Of a DNA stretch of 19,834 nucleotides, positions 14,493 to 19,834 are shown piece after piece. The stretch covers positions 1 through 19,834 of the forward strand of contig JAEYSJ010000366.1 of assembly GCA_023434855.1 (NCBI GenBank), read 5' to 3'. The first letter of the stretch is position 1; each line of letters starts with the position of its first letter. The notes under the pieces were generated by a model. It searched no databases and was not told the origin of the DNA. It saw nothing but the letters and a program-made list of their open reading frames with translations. A program made the translations under genes and the position numbers. Source of the stretch: Bacillota bacterium (GTDB taxonomy: Bacteria > Bacillota_C > Negativicutes > JAEYSJ01).

Positions 14493-15272
14493 ATGGGCAA
14501 AATTGCCTTTACTATAGGCCCATTCATGTTTCATTGGTATGGGCTTATTATTGCATTTTCCGTTTTTATTGGCATGGTTGTCACTATATGGCAGACCCGG
14601 GTGCGAGGCAAAAGAGCCAAACACGTAATTAATCTGGTTTTACTTGGAGTACCGTCAGGCATTATAACAGCCAGGCTGTACTATGTTGCCGCCAACTGGA
14701 AAATATATGCCGGTGATTGGGCGGAAACTCTATATATTTGGCACGGAGGATTAGCCATATATGGTGCGATAATTGGAACAATCCTGGTTGTTTATCTGTA
14801 TACCTATCTACATAAAATATCTTTCGGGTGCTGGCTGGATGTCATAGCCCCGGGAATGGCTATAGGTCAGGCAATCGGCTTATGGGGTAATTTTATAAAT
14901 CAGGAGGCTTTTGGTTATCCTACTGATGCTTCATGGGGGATATATATTGATTTTGCTTATCGCCCGATAGGCTATGAACAGTATGATTATTTTCATCCTG
15001 CTTTTTTGTATGAATCCTGTTGGAATATATTTCTCTTTTTAATACTGTTGGCTGTAAGCTTTGTGCAGATTAGATATAAACGCATACAGCCAGGCAGTAT
15101 ATTTTTGCTTTATATTATTTTATATTCTTTTGGTAGGTTTTTAGTCGAAGGGATTCGATTAGACAGTGAAATGATTTACGGGTTCCGTTTAACACAAATT
15201 ATTTGCGTGCTAAGTATTACTGCAGCCACATGGCTGTTGTTGCGAATAATCGGGCTTTATCGGCGCGGGTGA
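14493..15272 (+). CDS. lgt: Prolipoprotein diacylglyceryl transferase Lgt
   Basis: Membrane enzyme of 259 residues that transfers diacylglycerol from phosphatidylglycerol to the lipobox Cys of prolipoproteins. Marks: FHWYGLIIAFS at the N-terminus, WHGGLAIYGA (Tyr90 at the place of E. coli His103, a change common in Firmicutes), the Lgt signature region GNFINQEAFG at 132-141, HPAFLYES, and GRFLVEGIR with Arg215 and Glu219 matching E. coli Arg239 and Glu243. Oddly, the signature GRxGNF reads GLWGNF: Leu130 (TTA, 14880-14882) replaces the Arg equivalent to E. coli Arg143. AAAGGAGAT precedes the ATG. A weak promoter (TTGCGA at 14422) may drive the gene. Confidence 0.94.
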   Translation: MGKIAFTIGPFMFHWYGLIIAFSVFIGMVVTIWQTRVRGKRAKHVINLVLLGVPSGIITARLYYVAANWKIYAGDWAETLYIWHGGLAIYGAIIGTILVVYLYTYLHKISFGCWLDVIAPGMAIGQAIGLWGNFINQEAFGYPTDASWGIYIDFAYRPIGYEQYDYFHPAFLYESCWNIFLFLILLAVSFVQIRYKRIQPGSIFLLYIILYSFGRFLVEGIRLDSEMIYGFRLTQIICVLSITAATWLLLRIIGLYRRG

Positions 15273-15289
15273 GTTAGGAGGAGAAGGAT

Positions 15290-15748
15290 ATGCCGCTTAA
15301 ACGTGTTCAACAATTTATTAATCAATACCCTGACTTAAAAATTGTACTGTTCGACAGTAGTACTCATACAGCTGATCTGGCCGCTCAGGCGTTAGGAGTA
15401 ACGCCGGGGCAGATTGCCAAGACACTGGTATTTATTTTAGACGGTCAACAACCGGTAGTGGTCGTGACTTGCGGAGATAGGAAGGTTAATGTCAAACAGT
15501 TGGCTAAAATATTAGGTGGGAAAAAAGCCAGATTTGCCAGCGCTGACACGGTAATGGAACTTACGGGTTTTCCGCCGGGCGGGGTATCACCTATTGGCCT
15601 TTTGCAGATCGTTCCAGTCTATCTTGATGAAAGCTTATATAACTATGATGTGGTTTATGCGGCTGCGGGGACAGCTAATTCAGCATTGCCGGTAATGCCG
15701 GAGCGTCTCAGGGAGATCACAGGCGCGAAGGTGATAAATGTGTGTTAA
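15290..15748 (+). CDS. YbaK/EbsC-family aminoacyl-tRNA deacylase
   Basis: Cytosolic protein of 152 residues with the YbaK/ProRS-editing fold, expected to hydrolyse mischarged aminoacyl-tRNA (Cys-tRNAPro or a related species) in trans. Recognisable stretches: IAKTLVFILDG, then VVVTCGDRKVNVKQLAK, FPPGGVSPIGLL and VPVYLDESLYNYDVVYAAAGT. The lysine-containing QIAKTLVF and GGVSP segments are the usual substrate-site landmarks. AGGAGGAGAAGG gives a strong ribosome binding site, 17 bp after lgt, so it is probably cotranscribed with lgt. Substrate specificity cannot be read from the sequence. Confidence 0.9.
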   Translation: MPLKRVQQFINQYPDLKIVLFDSSTHTADLAAQALGVTPGQIAKTLVFILDGQQPVVVVTCGDRKVNVKQLAKILGGKKARFASADTVMELTGFPPGGVSPIGLLQIVPVYLDESLYNYDVVYAAAGTANSALPVMPERLREITGAKVINVC

Positions 15749-15855
15749 TGAAGTAAGTTGTATTTTATGGCAGATCTGCTTAGCTAAAGCGGTAGGACTT
15801 AGGCCGCCTGTAATGACAAAAAGAAGGCCTCAAATGGTGAGAAAGGGGAACAAAT

Positions 15856-16680
15856 GTGTTAAGAGTGAGTAAACGGCATGTGTGCTTATTGTTTGCCGTG
15901 GGTTTGGTATTACTGTTCATAGCTTTGGCTGTCGCCGGCACTACTTCTGTTGTGGCCAGCCATAATCAGGACCATACTATGAATCTCACTGATGTTCCTG
16001 TGCTTAATTACCATAAAGTTGATAATATAAATCACTCACTTTCTATTTCGCCGCCGGAATTTGAGGAGCAAATGCAGTACTTGCACGATAATGGTTATCA
16101 TACGATTACCCCGGATCAGTTAGTCGCATATTTAAAATACGGGAGCACCTTACCTGAAAAACCAATCATGCTTTCTTTCGATGACGGATACCTTGACAAC
16201 TATACCAACGCATACCCTATTATGAAAAAATATGGATTTACGGCTACGATATTTGTAGTTACCAATCTAGTCGGGCGTGATCCGCGGTTTATGAACTGGG
16301 ATCAGGCCAGGGAGATGCAGCAAGAAGGGTTTGTGTTTGGATCTCATACCGTCAATCATGTGGTGCTGACAAAGCTTTCTTCCGAAGAAGCTCTGAATGA
16401 ACTCGTCGACTCGCGGCTGGAAATAGAGCAGCAACTTGGAAAGCCCCCTCTTTATTTCGCGTATCCAACAGGTGCTTATAATATGCAAATTGAGGATTTA
16501 GTCCGCCGAGCAGGATATAAAGCTGCATTTACTATTCGCTATGGCCAGGTTGGCCAAGACAGTAATATTTATGCTCTTGAACGTATTCCTATTTTTAAAG
16601 GGCAAAAAACTTTTCGCAGTTTCTTTATTCGTCTTAATGCAGCACCTATTTTGGAACGATTAGGCATTATCCGAAATTGA
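15856..16680 (+). CDS. Membrane-anchored polysaccharide deacetylase (NodB domain)
   Basis: Extracytoplasmic carbohydrate esterase family 4 protein of 274 residues. An N-terminal hydrophobic segment (about 9-34) is a signal peptide or anchor. The NodB domain follows: VPVLNYHKV, motif 1 MLSFDDGY with Asp109/Asp110, motif 2 GSHTVNH with metal-binding His164 and His168, and FAYPTGAYN as motif 3. It probably removes acetyl groups from peptidoglycan or another N-acetylglucosamine polymer. The start is a GTG at 15856, 7 nt after AAAGGGG; an overlapping ATG at 15854 stops after two codons. The preceding 107 bp hold a 10-bp palindrome (15770-15779) but no gene. Confidence 0.92.
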   Translation: MLRVSKRHVCLLFAVGLVLLFIALAVAGTTSVVASHNQDHTMNLTDVPVLNYHKVDNINHSLSISPPEFEEQMQYLHDNGYHTITPDQLVAYLKYGSTLPEKPIMLSFDDGYLDNYTNAYPIMKKYGFTATIFVVTNLVGRDPRFMNWDQAREMQQEGFVFGSHTVNHVVLTKLSSEEALNELVDSRLEIEQQLGKPPLYFAYPTGAYNMQIEDLVRRAGYKAAFTIRYGQVGQDSNIYALERIPIFKGQKTFRSFFIRLNAAPILERLGIIRN

Positions 16681-16734
16681 ATAGGACAAAAGTCCTCTAT
16701 TCCCAGGCCTATAAGCCTATTATATTAGAAAAAT

Positions 16735-16767
16735 AAAAAAATCCTTCAAAATTGAAGGATTTTTTTT
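16735..16767. terminator. Intrinsic terminator before the division cluster
   Basis: Stem ATCCTTCA / TGAAGGAT extended by flanking A and T runs, then eight or more T. Two smaller hairpins (AGGAC/GTCCT at 16683-16695 and AGGC/GCCT at 16705-16718) precede it. It separates the deacetylase from mraZ. Confidence 0.9.
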
Positions 16768-16793
16768 ATTTTTCAAGAACATATTAATAAAAA

Positions 16794-16820
16794 GTGGTTT
16801 ATTGTGGTGTAAAGTGGTGG
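16794..16820 (+). promoter_or_regulatory. MraZ-binding repeats (mraZ operator)
   Basis: Three direct GTGG repeats start at 16794, 16804 and 16814, exactly 10 bp apart, with AAAGTGG contexts in the first and third; a further GTGG begins at 16817. MraZ is known to bind short G-rich direct repeats at 10-bp spacing upstream of its own gene. The repeats end 38 bp before the mraZ ATG and overlap the best promoter candidate. Confidence 0.8.
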
Positions 16821-16825
16821 ATAAT
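16797..16825 (+). promoter_or_regulatory. Candidate mraZ promoter
   Basis: GATAAT (16820-16825) as -10 with a weak -35 (GTTTAT, 16797-16802) at 17-nt spacing. The spacer contains MraZ repeats, consistent with autoregulation. Confidence 0.4.
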
Positions 16826-16858
16826 TACTGATGAAGTTATTCTGGTGGTGAAATGGCT

Positions 16859-17290
16859 ATGTTGATGGGGGAGTATCTGCACAATATTGACAACAAAGGC
16901 AGAGTCATTTTGCCAGCTAAATTTCGTGAGGAATTGGGAGATAGTTTTATTGTTACCAAGGGACTGGATAATTGCCTGTTTGTATATGCTAAAGATGAGT
17001 GGGCTATCCTAGAAAGTAAGTTAAAACAGTTACCGTTGGCCAAACCTGAAGCCAGAGCTTTTGTTCGCTTCTTTTTTGCCGGTGCGGCAGAGCTGGAATG
17101 TGACAAGCAAGGACGAATGTTATTACCTAATAATTTACGTGAGTATGCGAAATTAGACAAAGACGTAGTAGTAATTGGGGTGTCTAACCGGATAGAGCTT
17201 TGGGACAAAGAGGCATGGGATGCATATAATGAACAAGTTGGGCCAACTGTGGCGAATATTGCCGAAACTTTGGTAGATTTAGGTATATAA
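16859..17290 (+). CDS. mraZ: Transcriptional regulator MraZ
   Basis: DNA-binding regulator of the division and cell wall cluster, 143 residues. It has two SpoVT/AbrB-like half-domains: MLMGEYLHNIDNKGRVILPAKFR at the N-terminus and ECDKQGRMLLPNNLREYA in the second half. Start chosen at the ATG at 16859, which gives the canonical MLMGEY beginning and lies 8 nt after GGTGGTG; an ATG at 16853 would leave only 2 nt. First gene of the cluster, preceded by its own operator repeats. MraZ usually acts as a ring oligomer that represses its own operon. Confidence 0.96.
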   Translation: MLMGEYLHNIDNKGRVILPAKFREELGDSFIVTKGLDNCLFVYAKDEWAILESKLKQLPLAKPEARAFVRFFFAGAAELECDKQGRMLLPNNLREYAKLDKDVVVIGVSNRIELWDKEAWDAYNEQVGPTVANIAETLVDLGI

Positions 17291-17329
17291 TTTTCTTTAA
17301 ACAGTCTCTAATGGGGAGTGATTGCTGCA

Positions 17330-18262
17330 GTGGAATTTCACCATACCAGTGTTCTGTTAGAAGAAAGTGTGGCGGCTTTGATCACTAACCCTGAGGGTAT
17401 TTACATCGATTGTACTTTGGGTGGCAGTGGCCATGCTGTCCGCGTTGTTAGCCGGTTAAAACCTGCAGGCTGGTTTATTGGCATTGACCAAGACCCTGCG
17501 GCGATAAAGGCGGGACAGGACAGGTTGGCAAATACCGCCTGTAAAGTAACAATTGTTCAGGAAAACTTTCAACAGCTTGGGAAGATTTTGGATGAATTAA
17601 GTTTATTAGCCGTGGATGGCATACTATTTGATCTTGGTGTATCTTCTCACCAGCTTGACGTAGCTGAACGCGGCTTCTCCTATATGCAGGACGCCCCGCT
17701 TGATATGCGCATGAATCCTGCTGCTAGTTTTTCGGCCTATGATATAATCAATCATTATCCGGAAGACCGCTTGGCACATGTCATTACCGAATACGGTGAG
17801 GAGCGTTGGGCTAAGCGGATCGCCAAATTCGTTGCGGAAGCCAGAAAAGGTGGGGAGATTAAAACTACCGGGGAATTAGTTGAGATTATAAAAAACGCTA
17901 TTCCCGCCGCGGCCCGTAGGGAAGGGCCGCATCCGGCAAAACGTACATTTCAGGCTATTCGCATTGAAGTAAATAATGAACTGGATATTTTACGAGACGT
18001 CTTTATTACAGCGGTAGACAGGCTTAAACCTGGAGGAAGGCTATGCATCATAACTTTTCACTCGTTGGAAGATCGTATTGCCAAGCGGACATTGCAAAGT
18101 ATGGCAAAAGGGTGTGTTTGTCCGCCACAATTGCCAGTTTGTGTATGTGATAATAAACCGCGGATTAAGATATTGGGGAAACCTATAATACCTGCACCTG
18201 CTGAACTTGAAAATAATCCTCGTGCGCGCAGCGCTAAATTACGGGTAGCAGAAAAGTTGTAA
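17330..18262 (+). CDS. rsmH: 16S rRNA (cytosine1402-N4)-methyltransferase RsmH
   Basis: SAM-dependent methyltransferase (formerly MraW) that N4-methylates C1402 of 16S rRNA at the decoding centre; 310 residues. Motifs: EFHHTSVLLEE at the start, SAM-binding DCTLGGSGH at 27-35, ILFDLGVSSHQLD, LDMRMNP, PAKRTFQAIRIEVN and FHSLEDRIAKR near the C-terminus. The GTG at 17330 is chosen because it gives the family-typical MEFHHT; GGGGAG (17313-17318) lies 11 nt upstream. A GTG at 17318 in the same frame overlaps that site. Standard second gene of the mraZ cluster. Confidence 0.96.
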   Translation: MEFHHTSVLLEESVAALITNPEGIYIDCTLGGSGHAVRVVSRLKPAGWFIGIDQDPAAIKAGQDRLANTACKVTIVQENFQQLGKILDELSLLAVDGILFDLGVSSHQLDVAERGFSYMQDAPLDMRMNPAASFSAYDIINHYPEDRLAHVITEYGEERWAKRIAKFVAEARKGGEIKTTGELVEIIKNAIPAAARREGPHPAKRTFQAIRIEVNNELDILRDVFITAVDRLKPGGRLCIITFHSLEDRIAKRTLQSMAKGCVCPPQLPVCVCDNKPRIKILGKPIIPAPAELENNPRARSAKLRVAEKL

Positions 18263-18301
18263 AATTTGTTTGGTTCTATTATTAGGGGAGGGTAAATACA
18301 C

Positions 18302-18778
18302 ATGTTAGTGAACAGGAAGCAAGACTGGGATATTTATGAAGAGCAGTCCACTTTGCCTAAAGTGGAACATTTGCCGCAAACCAGCCGGCTTAATATTGCG
18401 TTACGGGTTAAATGTTTGGTCACGGTTGTAATTGCCGCAATAATTGCAATGGTAGTAACCGTTCAAAGTGAATCAATTGTAAGGAATGGCTACGATTTGG
18501 TTAAGATGAAAGCTCAAGTGGCGAAAATAGAGAAAGAAAATGAAATATTGCGGTTGGATATTGCTAAATTGAAATCACCACAGCGTATTCAGCAAATTGC
18601 TACAAGTGAATTGGGAATGGTCGTGCCGCAAAACGTCTATTGTGCCGCTACAACGAGTAATAATGTTGTTAATCAAGGAAACCAAACTAACGTAAATGCT
18701 AATAACAAAATACCGACTGACCAAGTGGCAAATTTCCTGAAGGCAGGCAAGGCGGAGGCGAGTAAAGGGCAACCTTAA
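18302..18778 (+). CDS. ftsL: Cell division protein FtsL
   Basis: Bitopic division protein of 158 residues. A cytoplasmic N-terminal part rich in charged residues is followed by one transmembrane helix (about 37-54), then a leucine/charge-patterned coiled coil (about 65-92, MKAQVAKIEKENEILRLDIA) and SPQRIQQIATSELGMVVPQ, the FtsL/DivIC-type ending. An Asn/Gln/Thr-rich tail of about 45 residues follows and is not conserved in the family. Expected partner of DivIC/FtsB and DivIB/FtsQ in activating septal peptidoglycan synthesis. AGGGGAGGG serves as ribosome binding site. Identity rests on topology and its place between rsmH and a class B PBP. Confidence 0.88.
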   Translation: MLVNRKQDWDIYEEQSTLPKVEHLPQTSRLNIALRVKCLVTVVIAAIIAMVVTVQSESIVRNGYDLVKMKAQVAKIEKENEILRLDIAKLKSPQRIQQIATSELGMVVPQNVYCAATTSNNVVNQGNQTNVNANNKIPTDQVANFLKAGKAEASKGQP

Positions 18779-18793
18779 TTTAAATGAGCCTGG

Positions 18794-18841
18794 TTCAAAA
18801 CGCGTAATTTGAATCACAATGCCTCAGTTCGACGTTTTGAA
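18794..18841. repeat. Inverted repeat between ftsL and the PBP gene
   Basis: TTCAAAACG (18794-18802) and CGTTTTGAA (18833-18841) are perfect 9-bp inverted arms with a 30-nt loop. There is no U tract after it, so it is not a terminator; it could structure the mRNA ahead of the PBP start. Confidence 0.45.
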
Positions 18842-18868
18842 GCAGACTCTTATATGGGGGAGATGCTA

Positions 18869-19834
18869 TTGGCGTCAGCTACACATGTTACCATTAGAAA
18901 AAGAGTGGCTTATCTTTTTCTCGTTGTTTCGGTAATTATGGCAGGATTGAGTTGCCGGCTATTGTATCTCCAGTTTTATAAGAGTATATGGTTAACAGAA
19001 AACGCTATTGACCAGCGTATTAGAGAAATACCTGTTGAAGCCAAAAGGGGTATAATTTATGACCGCAATGGCAAGGAGTTAGGGGTTAGTGTAAGCACTG
19101 AATCAGTTTATGCTATACCTGCTGAAATACATAATGCCGATGAAACAGCAGCCAAATTGGCTGCTATTTTGGCGTTAGACGCTGATAAATTGGCAGCGAA
19201 ATTAAAGAAACGTCAGGCTTTTACCTGGGTAAAGCGAAAGATTGACACAGATGTGGCCAGAAGCATAAAGATGATGGATTTACCAGGAATAGGGCTTACA
19301 CAGGAAAGCCAGCGCCAATATCCTTATGATAACCTGGCATCCCATGTTTTGGGTTTTACCGGTATTGATAGCCAGGGATTAGATGGAGTGGAAATTACCT
19401 TCGACAGTTATTTAAAAGGTCGTCCCGGCAGCATTGTAGTTGAGTATGATGCCCGCGGGCGTGAAATTCCTTATGCCTCTCATCGTTTCGTCTCGCCGAC
19501 TGACGGAAACAATATTTATTTAACTATTGATGTCATTATCCAGCAAATTGTCGAACGTGAACTTGACAGGGTGATGCAGGAAACTCAGGCTAAAGCGGCT
19601 ACAATAATAGTAATGCAGCCGCACACCGGGGAAATTTTAGCACTGGCTAACCGTCCGGATTATAATCCTAACAAATTTGCCGAGTATTCTCCCAAACTTT
19701 GGCGCAATATTGCGGTGTCAAATGCCTATGAACCTGGTTCAACTTTTAAAATAATTACAACTACCGCTGCGTTAGGAGAAAAGGTTGTCAGGCCTACCGA
19801 CCGTTTTTTTGACCCCGGGTCGGTGGAAGTACAG
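18869..19834 (+). CDS. Class B penicillin-binding protein, SpoVD/FtsI type (3' end outside window)
   Basis: First 322 residues of a membrane-anchored peptidoglycan transpeptidase. After a short cytoplasmic start there is one transmembrane helix (about 13-34), then the PBP dimerisation domain with PVEAKRGIIYDRNGKELG, DNLASHVLGFTG, LDGVEITFDSYLKGRPG and EYDARGREIP. The transpeptidase domain begins at NIYLTIDVIIQQIVE and includes the catalytic SxxK, EPGSTFK with Ser291 and Lys294. The TTG at 18869 is preferred since GGGGGAG ends 6 nt before it; the ATG at 18863 touches that site. FtsI versus SpoVD depends on the unseen C-terminus (PASTA domain and paralogue next door). Confidence 0.93.
   Translation, partial: MASATHVTIRKRVAYLFLVVSVIMAGLSCRLLYLQFYKSIWLTENAIDQRIREIPVEAKRGIIYDRNGKELGVSVSTESVYAIPAEIHNADETAAKLAAILALDADKLAAKLKKRQAFTWVKRKIDTDVARSIKMMDLPGIGLTQESQRQYPYDNLASHVLGFTGIDSQGLDGVEITFDSYLKGRPGSIVVEYDARGREIPYASHRFVSPTDGNNIYLTIDVIIQQIVERELDRVMQETQAKAATIIVMQPHTGEILALANRPDYNPNKFAEYSPKLWRNIAVSNAYEPGSTFKIITTTAALGEKVVRPTDRFFDPGSVEVQ

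Noticed and set aside
15749..15855. Riboswitch or terminator between the YbaK-like gene and the deacetylase
   Set aside because: A GCAGATCTGC palindrome and AGGCC/GGCCT pairing are present, but no U tract follows and no known riboswitch consensus is recognisable.

Overview
The window is a densely packed bacterial chromosome segment. Strong AGGAGG-type ribosome binding sites, frequent GTG/TTG starts, a MocR-type regulator, intrinsic terminators with long U tracts and a division cluster in the order mraZ-rsmH-ftsL-PBP all point to a Firmicute. An anaerobic, cobalamin-making Negativicute of the Sporomusa/Pelosinus kind fits best. That placement is an inference from gene content; no rRNA or other marker is present to fix it.

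Region 1 (1-5434) is the end of an adenosylcobalamin operon: cobQ (5' end missing), cbiB, cobS, pduX, cobD and cobC, closed by an intrinsic terminator. CobQ amidates the corrin ring. PduX, CobD and CbiB make (R)-1-amino-2-propanol phosphate from L-threonine and attach it. CobS and CobC complete the lower ligand. Region 2 (5435-6280) is a single gene with its own promoter, encoding a hemolysin III/PAQR-type membrane protein. Region 3 (6312-8998) is a MocR-type (GntR-aminotransferase) regulator divergent from azlCD, a branched-chain amino-acid exporter. Their promoters overlap a perfect 11-bp inverted repeat. Region 4 (8995-10310) holds a convergent ArsC/Spx-like protein and a divergent RMD1/YagE-family membrane protein.

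Region 5 (10408-11270) is a CoA-binding-domain protein plus a thioredoxin with a CGYC active site, a two-gene operon with clear promoter and terminator. Region 6 (11350-13544) is feoB-feoA; FeoB has unusual pore motifs. Region 7 (13608-13936) is a minus-strand DUF1858 redox-disulfide protein with a Cys-rich tail. Region 8 (13933-14361) is the oddest part: about 400 bp of diverged tandem repeats of roughly 42 bp, strongly G-poor on the plus strand. The repeat phase is kept in multiples of three and the minus strand is stop-free throughout, suggesting an unrecognised 14-residue repeat protein or its remnant.

Region 9 (14493-16767) holds lgt (with an unexpected Leu at the signature Arg), a YbaK-type deacylase and a membrane-anchored polysaccharide deacetylase. 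Region 10 (16794-19834) starts the division/cell-wall cluster: an MraZ operator of three GTGG repeats at exact 10-bp spacing, mraZ, rsmH, ftsL and a class B PBP (SpoVD/FtsI type) running off the window.
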